NCBI GenBank assembly: GCA_021776795.1 | Contig: JAJFFC010000020.1 | Span: 62,001-126,000 of the forward strand | Reading direction: 5' to 3' | Source: Planctomycetota bacterium | GTDB lineage: Bacteria; Planctomycetota; UBA1135 | Length of the DNA stretch: 64,000 nt | Position numbers and translations under genes: made by a program | In this document: positions 43,560-51,928 of the stretch, piece after piece | Position numbering within the stretch: position 1 is the stretch's first letter | Layout of the letters: each line of letters opens with the position of its first letter | Notes under the pieces: generated by a model | Databases searched by the model: none | What the model saw: only the letters and a program-made list of their open reading frames with translations | Told to the model about the DNA's origin: nothing

Positions 43560-44680
43560 TAGAACCAGCGATCAAACAGGCCGACGAAACTTTCACGGAT
43601 GCGGCGCCACAGCGGCCGTTTGCGCCAACGGAGGAAATCAATCTCGAGACTTTCTTCAAAATCCGCTTCGAATTGAACGCGCATCCCTGCGCCAAGGTTT
43701 TCGCTGCGCGCTTGCACCGCAATTTCATGATTAAACACAAAGGACCAGCGGTCAATATTGGGCGTGCCAATCAACACCCGGTCCTTGTCAAATAACGCTG
43801 CTTTGCCATGCTGAAATCGCGGTTGAAACTCAAAAATGCGCACTCCGCTCCGGAGCAGCTGGCCATAGTAGCGGTGTCCGGCAAGCCGCACCGCGGGGTG
43901 GTCATGATGCATACCACTTGGCAACAACAAACGTACATCGAGACCGCGCTCCGCTGCCATACATAACGCTCGGCGCAAACGCCGCGGTGGAATGAAGTAG
44001 GCCGTGCGCAGCCAAACGCGGTTTTTGGCCTGGCCGACGGCACGGCGCAAACCCAATCGAAACAGCCGTCGGCCCGAGGCATACTGCGGCAACAATCGCC
44101 ACTGCTCTGGCTTGGAGGGGACTGCCGAGCGCAGGTCTACTCTGCGTACTTCGCCTTGCCAAAGGGCCATGAAGGCATCGTGGCAATGCTCGACAATCTC
44201 GCCCTCCATGCGCATCATGATTTCGCGACAAGCCTCTGGGTTGGTGGGCCACCACTGATCGGCAAAGGCCATGCCGCCGGTCCACGCTAGTTTGCGATCC
44301 ATCACAAAAATGCGGCGGTGAGTGCGGCGCATCATGCGGTTGCGCAAGCCGCCAAACACCATCGCCCAACTCAACGGGTGATAGACCTTCAACTCAGCAA
44401 TCTCCTCAATCGCCGCCTGCTGCTTGCGACTCAACAGATAAGATCCCGCGGCATCGATTTGAATCCGAATCTTGGCGCCATTGGCGTGGGCTTGCCTAAG
44501 CGCGCCCATTAAGGCGTCGGTCGATTCGCTATCAATCAAGATGTAGTTCTCAATCAGAACTTCTTCTTGGGCTTGCTCCAAATCGCGCAACAATTGCTCC
44601 CAAGTCTCTTCCAGTTTGAGGAAGAGTTGAGCCCCTTGGACCGGAACAAAGGGGTAGGGTGCGCGCAGAGGGCGACTCAT
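43559..44680 (-). CDS. Phospholipase D superfamily protein, cardiolipin synthase-like (ClsB type)
   Basis: The 373-residue protein has two HKD regions. The second is canonical (FQHGKAALFDKDRVLIGTPN). The first reads THRRIFVMDRKLAWTGG, with Arg in place of the Lys of HxKxxxxD. The GG..F.D spacing and EVLIENYILIDSES near the N-terminus match the ClsB/YbhO type without membrane helices. The likely reaction is phosphatidyl transfer to make cardiolipin, together with the coupled EEP-family gene; the Arg substitution leaves some doubt about full activity. It is divergent from the tRNA-Val gene. Confidence 0.82.
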
Positions 44681-44688
44681 GTCAGGGC

Positions 44689-44716
44689 TTTACGCCACAG
44701 CAGGAACTCTTACAAT
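44689..44716 (+). promoter_or_regulatory. Promoter of tRNA-Val
   Basis: TTTACG (44689-44694), a 16-nt spacer and TACAAT (44711-44716) lie 11 nt before the tRNA 5' end. This is a good housekeeping-type promoter on the plus strand. Confidence 0.6.
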
Positions 44717-44727
44717 ACCCGGCTCAA

Positions 44728-44803
<76 letters not shown>

Positions 44804-44805
44804 AA

Positions 44806-45837
44806 TCACCCCAGAGCGTTGGCTTTGGGGTTTTTCTTTGCCGCGCGCAGCACCGCTTCGACTAGCTGCTTGGCCTCGATTTGCGACATGCAAGGGTGAT
44901 CTACGTAGGGGCATATGGCGCGCTGACATCCAAGGCAATCGAGCCCATCTTGGCGCACAATTTCCATGCGCTCGAGGTCATGGGCGCTCCAAGTGAGATC
45001 CGTCGGGCCGTACCAAACCACCTGCGGAACTCCATGCGCCGAAGCCAGGTGCCGTGCTCCGGCATCGCTGCCTAAAAACAGCGTCGAGCGCGCCAAGATG
45101 GCCGAGCTTTCTCCCAGTTGACGTAGGCTGGGCGGTGGCAAAAGACATGGGGTGCCGACTTGCTTCGCCAGGCTCTCGAGCAACTCAGACTCATGTGGTG
45201 AGCCGAGCAGGATTGGTACAAAGTCATGTTGATCGCGCAGCTCGCGCAGAGTTGCCGCTAAGGTTCCGATGGGAAGCAGTTTGGAGGGACCATAGGCGGC
45301 GCCTGGAGCTACCGCCAAGAGTTTGGCTCCCTGCGGAATCGGCGTACTTGGCGAGCTCGGTTTGGCGACCGCCAGGTTCTCTGAATGATCCGCAGATTCA
45401 ATCCCCAATGCCTTCAGCCAATCCAGGTAGAAGGTGGTCATCGCCATCGGCTTCTTTTGCCGAGGCAGCCGCCGACTCAACAGTAGCCCGCGGCCATGGC
45501 GCTTGCGGCCAATGCGATGGGGAATGCGCGCCAACTTGGCCGCAAGGGCACTGGACATGGAATTGGGCAGCAACAAAATGGTCGATGCCCCACTTTTGCG
45601 CAGCAGTCGTGCTTCTTCGCTCACCGCAAAGGCCGAGGGCACGCCGCGATAACCATTTACACCCGGCAGGCCGACGAAGAGCTCGTGGTGAGCGGGGCGT
45701 CCGACCAACAGAAGTTTGGTGTTGGGCCAAGCGCGGTGGATTGCGCGCAGAAGGGGCGTCGCCATCAGGGCATCGCCAAGCGGATTCGGCAGGCGAATCA
45801 GCAGGCGGTCCGGAGCGGGGGGCGTCGAAGGCGACAC
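44806..45837 (-). CDS. Glycosyltransferase family 9 (heptosyltransferase-like)
   Basis: GT9 enzymes transfer heptose or a related sugar to LPS inner core. The protein shows RLPNPLGDALMATPLLRAI near the N-terminus, LLVGRP, the VAPGAAYGPSKLLPI donor-site block, FLGSDAGARHLASAHGVPQVVWYGPTD and a Cys-rich end (LDCLGCQRAICPYVDHPC), all family features. GTG 45837 is chosen because TATCCT lies 7 nt upstream and the conserved region starts soon after; a longer frame to 46149 overlaps the divergent gene. It gives 343 residues. The final codons are encoded opposite the tRNA-Val terminator. Confidence 0.88.
   Translation of the reverse strand: MSPSTPPAPDRLLIRLPNPLGDALMATPLLRAIHRAWPNTKLLLVGRPAHHELFVGLPGVNGYRGVPSAFAVSEEARLLRKSGASTILLLPNSMSSALAAKLARIPHRIGRKRHGRGLLLSRRLPRQKKPMAMTTFYLDWLKALGIESADHSENLAVAKPSSPSTPIPQGAKLLAVAPGAAYGPSKLLPIGTLAATLRELRDQHDFVPILLGSPHESELLESLAKQVGTPCLLPPPSLRQLGESSAILARSTLFLGSDAGARHLASAHGVPQVVWYGPTDLTWSAHDLERMEIVRQDGLDCLGCQRAICPYVDHPCMSQIEAKQLVEAVLRAAKKNPKANALG
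44809..44839 (+). terminator. Intrinsic terminator of tRNA-Val, inside the antisense end of the GT9 gene
   Basis: CCCCAGAGC (44809-44817) pairs with GCTTTGGGG (44822-44830) over 9 bp with one G-U, around loop GTTG, followed by TTTTTCTTT. It begins 5 nt after the tRNA CCA end. The minus strand of the same DNA encodes the last residues of the GT9 protein. Confidence 0.85.
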
Positions 45838-45843
45838 AAACGC

Positions 45844-45850
45844 TAGGATA
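45844..45850. promoter_or_regulatory. Symmetric bidirectional -10 element (TAGGATA)
   Basis: The plus strand reads TAGGAT (45844-45849), 6 nt before ATG 45856. The minus strand reads TATCCT (45850-45845), 7 nt before GTG 45837. Only 18 nt separate the two divergent start codons, so both genes seem to be leaderless and to share one overlapping -10. Confidence 0.65.
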
Positions 45851-45855
45851 AGGTC

Positions 45856-46815
45856 ATGGCTGCTCTCACTGTGGCGGTGATTGGCGCACGTCGTGTCCGC
45901 AATGGCACCGGCCCTTATCTGGCGTTGCATGCGGCCGCCGCCGGAGCCGAGGTGGTTGCGGTGCTGGGCACGACTGAAGACAGTGCCTTTGAGGCCGCCG
46001 CATGGTTGCAGGAGCGAGGGCTCAACCCGCGCGCCTTTCATGATTGGGAAAGTTTGGTGGCGGCCACCGCGCCCGATGTCCTGATCGTGGCTTCGCCCAC
46101 CGGTACTCATCGGCCGTGGTTGGCGCAAGCTCGCACCGCCGGCTGCCACGTTCTGTGTGAGAAACCTTTGCTGACGGCACCGGCTGAAGTTTCAGAAAAG
46201 ATCGCCATGCAGTATGCCGCGCAGGGTTTGGTGCTCGAAGAAGTTTGCCAATGGCCGTACAGCCTTTTGGCCTTTACCCAACTTCACCCGCAGGTAGACC
46301 TGCAACGCGTGACCCGCTTCCGCATGCTGTTGGCGCCGCCGCTGCGCGGCCTTTTGCGCTGGCAGGAAATGCTTTCGCACCCCTTGAGTTTGCTGCAACA
46401 ACTCTCGCCGGGTCCTGCGGAGTTGCAGAGCATTCATTTTCACGAGCATGCACTGGAAGACCCTGACGTGCGCGTGGACTTTCAATACCAAGGCTTCACC
46501 CGCAATATTCAGGTGGAGTTTGTGTTGGAAGACCTCGGGCGTTTTCCGCGACCTGCCGAGTATGCGCTGGACGATCACCTTTGTCGCCGCGTTGTTGAAG
46601 GCACGACTTATCAAATAGGCTTTACCGACAAAAGTCATGGCGAACAAAGCGAAGTCACCTGCGGCGATCCGATGGCGCAGCAGGTGACTGATTTTTTGGC
46701 GCGAGTGATGCGTGCCAAAGAGCGCCAGGAGGCGGCACTTGATGAATCTATGTTGCGGCGGCAGTTTCTACTCGAGACATTGCTCGAGCAGTACCAGGCC
46801 CATCGCGAAGCTTAA
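45856..46815 (+). CDS. Gfo/Idh/MocA-family oxidoreductase
   Basis: This is a 319-residue NAD(P)-dependent dehydrogenase-type protein. The Rossmann start TVAVIGARRVRNGTGPYLALHAAAAGAEVVAV (key: VAVIGARRVRN) is unusual in lacking the normal GxGxxG spacing. VLIVASPTGTHRPWLAQA and HVLCEKPLLTAPAE with the family EKP motif follow. The C-terminal alpha/beta domain carries a terminal QFLLETLLEQYQAH helix. Members act on sugars or sugar nucleotides. Divergence from the GT9 gene across one promoter suggests a shared role in cell-envelope sugars, which is inference. Confidence 0.82.
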   Translation: MAALTVAVIGARRVRNGTGPYLALHAAAAGAEVVAVLGTTEDSAFEAAAWLQERGLNPRAFHDWESLVAATAPDVLIVASPTGTHRPWLAQARTAGCHVLCEKPLLTAPAEVSEKIAMQYAAQGLVLEEVCQWPYSLLAFTQLHPQVDLQRVTRFRMLLAPPLRGLLRWQEMLSHPLSLLQQLSPGPAELQSIHFHEHALEDPDVRVDFQYQGFTRNIQVEFVLEDLGRFPRPAEYALDDHLCRRVVEGTTYQIGFTDKSHGEQSEVTCGDPMAQQVTDFLARVMRAKERQEAALDESMLRRQFLLETLLEQYQAHREA

Positions 46816-47765
46816 GAAGGAACTGCGGCCAACGCTTCGGTGAGTGCAGGCAGGACCTCGTGGACATCGCCAACAATGCCGAAGGTGGCATGTTGAAAGA
46901 TGGGGGCGTCGGCGTCTTTGTTGATGGCGACAATCACTTTGGAACCGCGCATGCCGGCCAGGTGTTGAATCGCGCCACTGATGCCGCATGCGAAGTACAG
47001 CTCAGGTGCCACGGTCTTACCGGTTTGGCCAACTTGCTCGCTGTGTGGGCGCCAGCCGGCATCGACCACGGCGCGCGAGGCGCCAAGACCAGCGCCGAGG
47101 GCGTCGGCGAGCGACTCCAACATGTGCCAGTTGTCGGCACTACCGAGGCCACGTCCGCCCGCCACCACGCGGTTGGCTTCGGCGACGTCTGGGCGACCGC
47201 TGCTTTGCGCACTGATGCCACTGACATGGGCTTTGCCTGCTTCCGCAGCAATGTTCTCCACTGCGGCTTCAGAACTGCGGCCTGCCGGAGCGAAGAAGTT
47301 GCCGCGCAAGGTCGCGACTCCAACACCGTTGGCGAGGCGCACTTTGAGTTCGGCCTTACCCGCATAAACAGGACGGGTGAAGGTAGGTGAGGCGGCATCG
47401 GCGAAATCCATCGCGATGCAATCGGCGGCAAGTCCACCACCCATCAGGGCGGCAACCCGTGCACCGAGGTCACGTCCGCGCACGGTGGAAGCGGCCATCA
47501 CCAAGTTGCAGTTCTGTTCCTTCGCGACGCGGGCTGTGGTTGCGGCAGCGCCATCGGCGGAGTGGGCAGTGGCATCGGCCACCAAGACCTTGTCGGCGCC
47601 AGCGGCACCAAGGGCAGCGGCGTCGTAAGTGCCTTGCTCGGTAGCCACGGCGAGCACTTGGCTACCACGGGCATCGGCAAGTTGGCGCGCGGCGCCAAGA
47701 GTTTCCAGGGACACGGGGCGCAGCGCGCCGTCGCGGCTTTCGAGAATGACGAGGATATTGCTCAT
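46812..47765 (-). CDS. etfA: Electron transfer flavoprotein alpha subunit
   Basis: This is the FAD-binding partner of EtfB, carrying electrons from acyl-CoA and other dehydrogenases to the membrane. The 317-residue protein has an N-terminal ETF fold (VLAVATEQGTYDAAALGAAGADKVLV, key GAAGADKVLV) and the C-terminal FAD domain RVVAGGRGLGSADNWHMLE, GASRAVVDAGWRPHSEQVGQTGKTVAPELYFACGISGAIQHLAGM (key: QVGQTGKTVAPELY, GISGAIQH). GGAG lies 9 nt before the ATG, a recognisable ribosome-binding site. It follows etfB by 15 nt. It overlaps the convergent oxidoreductase stop. Confidence 0.95.
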   Translation of the reverse strand: MSNILVILESRDGALRPVSLETLGAARQLADARGSQVLAVATEQGTYDAAALGAAGADKVLVADATAHSADGAAATTARVAKEQNCNLVMAASTVRGRDLGARVAALMGGGLAADCIAMDFADAASPTFTRPVYAGKAELKVRLANGVGVATLRGNFFAPAGRSSEAAVENIAAEAGKAHVSGISAQSSGRPDVAEANRVVAGGRGLGSADNWHMLESLADALGAGLGASRAVVDAGWRPHSEQVGQTGKTVAPELYFACGISGAIQHLAGMRGSKVIVAINKDADAPIFQHATFGIVGDVHEVLPALTEALAAVPS

Positions 47766-47780
47766 AGGTATTCTCCGGGA

Positions 47781-48530
47781 TTACAGGACTTTGGCTTCGC
47801 CGCGAAGGGCGTCGATTAGGGCGGGAACCGCAGCGGCACCTTCGCCAACCATGCGGCCGGCTGGGCGCTTCGGAGGTAGAGCCATCTCGACGATTTCCAT
47901 CGAGGGACCAGCGAGTTCAACCTCGCGCGTTTCCAAAGGCTTTTTCTTCGCCGCCATGATGCCTTTGAGGCTGGCGCGGCGAGGCTCGTTCAAACCCTTT
48001 TGGCAAGTGATGGCACAAGGAAGAGATGCTTCCAAAGTTTCCCGGGCGCCTTCGACTTCGCGTTCGGCAATGACCTTGTCTCCTTCCACGGTCAGCTTGA
48101 CCACTTCGGTGATGCAAGGCACGCCCAAGATGGTGGCCACAGCCGGGCCGACGCCATGCTGGTCGCGGTCGACGGCTTGCTTGCCAAACAGGAGCAAGTC
48201 AAAGTTGCGCCCTTGAATGCTATCGGCCAAGGCGCGGGCGGTGGTCATGCAATCGATGTTGCCCGCTTCAGCATTGTTAAGCAACAAGGCTTCATCGGCG
48301 CCCATGGCGAGTGCGGTGCGCAGTTCCTTCTGGGCGGCGCCATCGCTCAGGGAAACCGCCAGAACCGAACCACTGCCGGCTTCATCGCGCAGCTTCAGCG
48401 CTTCTTCGACGGCGAATTCGTCGTAGGGGTTCATGACGTACTCGACGCCCTGTGGATCGAGTTGCTGGTCCTTGATCGACACAATGGTGGTCGTGGTGGG
48501 GACGCGCTTGACGAAGGAAATGATGTCCAT
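47781..48530 (-). CDS. etfB: Electron transfer flavoprotein beta subunit
   Basis: The 249-residue protein has the AMP-binding ETF beta signatures MNPYDEFAVEEALKLRDE, GADEALLLNN, DLLLFGKQAVDRDQHGVGPAVA and VEGDKVIAEREVEGARETLEASLPCAIT (key VEGAR). It ends in IMAAKKKPLE, the typical loop. ATG 48530 starts at MDIISFVKRVPTT, matching the family; the frame extends to 48614 without support. The etfBA operon order is standard. No ETF-quinone oxidoreductase gene lies beside it. Confidence 0.95.
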   Translation of the reverse strand: MDIISFVKRVPTTTTIVSIKDQQLDPQGVEYVMNPYDEFAVEEALKLRDEAGSGSVLAVSLSDGAAQKELRTALAMGADEALLLNNAEAGNIDCMTTARALADSIQGRNFDLLLFGKQAVDRDQHGVGPAVATILGVPCITEVVKLTVEGDKVIAEREVEGARETLEASLPCAITCQKGLNEPRRASLKGIMAAKKKPLETREVELAGPSMEIVEMALPPKRPAGRMVGEGAAAVPALIDALRGEAKVL

Positions 48531-48631
48531 GGGTATTCTTGAGGAACGAGTAGCCCGGAATTCTAGCGCCGAGCGCACCCCCTTCGCCGAGGAAGAGGGG
48601 TCCTGGCGGCACAAAATTGGCGGCCTGAGCC

Positions 48632-49369
48632 CTAGGTCGAGCTGCCGAGCTCGAAGCGGCTGCCGAGATAAACCCGGCGCACTTGTTCGTCGGCGACGAG
48701 GTCGCGCGGGCGCCCTTCGGCGAGGACCTTGCCTTGGGCCAAAATGTAGGCGCGATCGGTAATGTGCAGCGTTTCGCGTACGTTGTGGTCGGTCAATAAA
48801 ATCGCAATGCCGCGCTCCTTGAGGCTGGCGAGAATCTCTTGGATTTCCTCGACCGCAATCGGGTCGACGCCACTGAAGGGTTCGTCGAGCAGAATCAGGC
48901 TCGGTTCGGTGGCCAGTGCGCGCGCAATCTCTAGGCGACGACGTTCCCCACCGGACAAAACCTCGCCGCGGGATTCGCGCAGGCGGGACAAGCCAAACTC
49001 TTCCAAGAGTTCTTCGGCACGACGTAATCGCTCCGCCTTGGGGATGCGCCGCACTTCCAATACAGCCAGTAAGTTGTCGAGCACACTGAGTTTGCGAAAG
49101 ACCGAAGGCTCTTGCGCGAGATATCCCAAGCCCAAACGTGCCCGTTTATAAATAGGGCTAGTGGTGACATCTTGTCCGCGGAACTGGATGCGGCCCTCAT
49201 CGGGCTTAACCATGCCCATGCACATGCGAAAGGTCGTGGTCTTGCCAGCACCATTGGGTCCTAACAGACCAACAATCTCACCTGGCGCGACCGCCAAGCC
49301 AACATGATCGACGACTTGCCGACCCTTGTAAGACTTGCACAAGCCTTCGGTACTGAGGAGATCACTCAT
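48632..49369 (-). CDS. lptB: LPS export ABC transporter ATP-binding protein LptB
   Basis: This is the cytoplasmic ATPase of the Lpt complex that extracts LPS from the inner membrane. The 245-residue protein has Walker [10 protein letters not shown], the Q-loop region [21 protein letters not shown] (family-typical), signature LSGGERRR, Walker [17 protein letters not shown], and H-loop [11 protein letters not shown]. It lies 14 nt downstream of the signal peptidase I gene, likely in one transcript. LptF/G/A/C are not in the window. Its presence supports an outer membrane with LPS. Confidence 0.93.
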   Translation of the reverse strand: MSDLLSTEGLCKSYKGRQVVDHVGLAVAPGEIVGLLGPNGAGKTTTFRMCMGMVKPDEGRIQFRGQDVTTSPIYKRARLGLGYLAQEPSVFRKLSVLDNLLAVLEVRRIPKAERLRRAEELLEEFGLSRLRESRGEVLSGGERRRLEIARALATEPSLILLDEPFSGVDPIAVEEIQEILASLKERGIAILLTDHNVRETLHITDRAYILAQGKVLAEGRPRDLVADEQVRRVYLGSRFELGSST

Positions 49370-49383
49370 GCGTATCGATGCGC

Positions 49384-50841
49384 CTAACGGACCAAACCAA
49401 TGCGCGCGACTGGTGCGAAGGGAGGCACCGGAAGGAAGACAGCTAAGGCGCGGCCCAAAATGTATTCGCGAGGGACAAATGGCGCGGGTTGCTCAATGTC
49501 GCCGATTCCCTTGAGCTGATCGGTGGTGAAGGTACGCAGTTCACCGAACTCATCGCGGAAAGTCATCATGGTGCGGTCGCGACTCCAGCGTGGGTTATCG
49601 AACACTGGGTCGACACCATGATCCATTTGATCGCCGCGAATCACCGAGGAACCGTCGGCCAAGGGTGGATCAAAAGTGAGGACTTCCATGGTCCAGTCAC
49701 GCGAATCCAGGGAATTCTGCGTGTTATCGCCCATCATGAAGTAATGGCCTTCAGGAATGTCGAATAGAGGCGTGCCGCTGTTACGAGGTTCAATGTAATA
49801 AATGTCTCGCGCGAGCGTGATCGGGCTCAACAACCATTTGCCTTCGGAGCGGAAGGTGGTGCGATTGCGCGTGGCTCGCTTGGGCTTGAGATCCAGTTTG
49901 CGGAACAACAGCTCTTCTCCATTCAGGTATAGACGAACCTGGTGATCCCAGAAAGCCAAATCAAATTCCATCGCGCCTTGGCTCAAGTCCACCTCGGCAG
50001 TGAACTCTTGTCCGTCCGGAAGTTCTAGGCGAAGTTGCCCGTCGGCCGCAATGCGCAGCTCTAGCGGGAAAGGCCCAGCCTCGAAGGTGGCCAAGAACGG
50101 AGAGCCCGATTGCGCACTACCCTCCAAGGTGAACTGCCAGCGAAGATCACTCTGGATATTGCGCTGCGTGGCGCCACCAGACGTAGGTAGACGGTACCAA
50201 ACCGCTTCCGGGTACCCATCTTTGTAGTCGTCACGAACCTTGACGTCGTATTCCACCGTGGCCGACGCCCCGCCTTCAAACTGCAGGTCGCCATTGGCGC
50301 GCGCGTCGAGAGCGCCATTGCGGCGCCAACCGTGCCACTGTGTTGCGTCATCGCCGATGCGTGGCAACACAGACTTCCACAAGTGCTCCTGCACCTTCCA
50401 CGGTTTGCGCAAAATCACAAACTCGTCTTGGCTACCGAGTGGTCGCGCGAACAAATCGCCGAACTGAATCCACAGTTGTTCGCCCGGAAGCCCAACCAAG
50501 CGTTTGACGTAATTGTTGTGGGTTAACAGCGGGTAGCGGAAAACGGTGACTTCCCAGCGCTCGGGGTCACGGAACCAGTAGCTGATCTTGTCGACCAGAA
50601 CCCGGTCATGCAGGCCGCCAGAAGGCTGGCCGGTCTTGGGGTCGACCAGGTTGGTGCCCATCAGGGTCGGCTGCATCGATCCCGTGGGGATCTGGTAGGC
50701 CTCGACCGCGAAAATCTTCAGCCCCATGGCCATGACGATGGCAAAGACCACGACCTCGATATTCTCGCGGAAGGGGTGCTTGCTCCGCTCCCTCTTTTCT
50801 TTGGTGGGAGCGGGGGACGAATCTTGGCTTGAGGAGCCCAT
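49384..50841 (-). CDS. lepB: Signal peptidase I with a large internal insertion
   Basis: This membrane enzyme cleaves signal peptides of exported proteins. Ser55 lies in [14 protein letters not shown] and Lys113 in [13 protein letters not shown], the Ser-Lys dyad, with a single N-terminal helix before them. The C-terminal conserved box [19 protein letters not shown] follows only after about 240 residues of extra sequence, which includes a beta-rich segment ([32 protein letters not shown]). Total length is 485, much longer than usual. A TAGAAT box (50851-50856) lies 9 nt before the ATG. The insertion may reshape substrate access; that is inference. Confidence 0.9.
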   Translation of the reverse strand: MGSSSQDSSPAPTKEKRERSKHPFRENIEVVVFAIVMAMGLKIFAVEAYQIPTGSMQPTLMGTNLVDPKTGQPSGGLHDRVLVDKISYWFRDPERWEVTVFRYPLLTHNNYVKRLVGLPGEQLWIQFGDLFARPLGSQDEFVILRKPWKVQEHLWKSVLPRIGDDATQWHGWRRNGALDARANGDLQFEGGASATVEYDVKVRDDYKDGYPEAVWYRLPTSGGATQRNIQSDLRWQFTLEGSAQSGSPFLATFEAGPFPLELRIAADGQLRLELPDGQEFTAEVDLSQGAMEFDLAFWDHQVRLYLNGEELLFRKLDLKPKRATRNRTTFRSEGKWLLSPITLARDIYYIEPRNSGTPLFDIPEGHYFMMGDNTQNSLDSRDWTMEVLTFDPPLADGSSVIRGDQMDHGVDPVFDNPRWSRDRTMMTFRDEFGELRTFTTDQLKGIGDIEQPAPFVPREYILGRALAVFLPVPPFAPVARIGLVR

Positions 50842-50962
50842 GAACCGGGAATTCTAGCAAGCGGGAGGAAGGCGCGAGTGGCGGGCGAGGCCCACTGCCG
50901 CGGGAGAAGGGGAAATCACACATATTCCCCAGGGAATTCCCCGAAGATGCTATGCTGTGGCC

Positions 50963-51913
50963 ATGAAGCTTACTCTCTCTACCATTCTGGTGGCAGCCGT
51001 CGCCGCAGGCTCCGCTTCGGCGCAGTCCGCCTCCGATGACTTCAACCGTCCCGATGCCGGTACTCCAGGACCTGATTGGGTGGTAGATGACGGCGTATTT
51101 GAGATTGAAGCGAACCAAGGCAAAGCCAACAACCGGTTCTTCCTTGGCTTCATGCACCATGCCACCTTGACTGGCGACTTTGCCGACTCCACGCAGTCGG
51201 TCGACTTCATCATGAATGGCTTTGGCGGTGACTTTGTGGGTCTGGTTGCTGGTTTGAATCCAGCCACTTGGAGCGCAGTGGAAACTAAGCTGCAAGATAA
51301 CGATGGCGACGGCCTCTTCGATCGCCTGTTCTTCAATTCGGCCATCAACGCCGGTGGCTGGGATGGCTCAAGTCTGTTCTTCGACTTGGCCACGCCGATT
51401 GCCACGGGCACTATGACCTTGTCCTTCACGAATAGTGGAGACATCGCTGTGGTCACAATCGACAGCCTTGCTGGCGGCACAGAGACCTTCCAGGGAACGG
51501 GCATCAATAGCTTTTCTTTCCCTGTGACCGGAGACACTTTCGGAATCAGTTCCTTCGGTGACAGTTGGTTTGATAACTGGTCTTGCGATATCGGCCCAAC
51601 CGGTCCGGTGTACAGCATCACCAACCTCACAGCTGGTCAGCTCGCGACCTTCTCGGTCAGCAACCTCACCCTGGGCGACGCCGTCACCTTTGCCTACTCT
51701 TTGGCGGGCTCCGGTCCAACCACCACCCCATTCGGTGTGGCCGACATGAGCGCTCCGATTAACGTTCTATCGTCTGCTTCGGCCGATGTCACTGGCGTAG
51801 CTTCGGTGGGTCTAACTGTGCCTTCTGGTGCAGCCGGAATCACCTTGTATACCCAGGCTTTGGTGGTCACGACCTCGACCTTGACCAACTCCTTGGTCGA
51901 AACGGTTCTCTAA
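50963..51913 (+). CDS. Secreted beta-sandwich protein of unknown function
   Basis: The protein is about 316 residues. A signal peptide (LTLSTILVAAVAAGSASAQ) is followed by DDFNRPDAGTPGPDWVVDDGVFEIE, the start of a concanavalin/LamG-like or DUF1080-type sandwich with NRFFLGFMHHATLTGDF and ISSFGDSWFDNWSCDIG. A C-terminal module (YSITNLTAGQLATFSVSNL to LTNSLVETVL) is of the same general kind as the terminal domain of other secreted proteins here. TATGCT (50951-50956) lies 6 nt before ATG 50963, so that start is preferred over GTG 50957. Confidence 0.7.
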   Translation: MKLTLSTILVAAVAAGSASAQSASDDFNRPDAGTPGPDWVVDDGVFEIEANQGKANNRFFLGFMHHATLTGDFADSTQSVDFIMNGFGGDFVGLVAGLNPATWSAVETKLQDNDGDGLFDRLFFNSAINAGGWDGSSLFFDLATPIATGTMTLSFTNSGDIAVVTIDSLAGGTETFQGTGINSFSFPVTGDTFGISSFGDSWFDNWSCDIGPTGPVYSITNLTAGQLATFSVSNLTLGDAVTFAYSLAGSGPTTTPFGVADMSAPINVLSSASADVTGVASVGLTVPSGAAGITLYTQALVVTTSTLTNSLVETVL

Positions 51914-51928
51914 GATACGTGCTTACTC

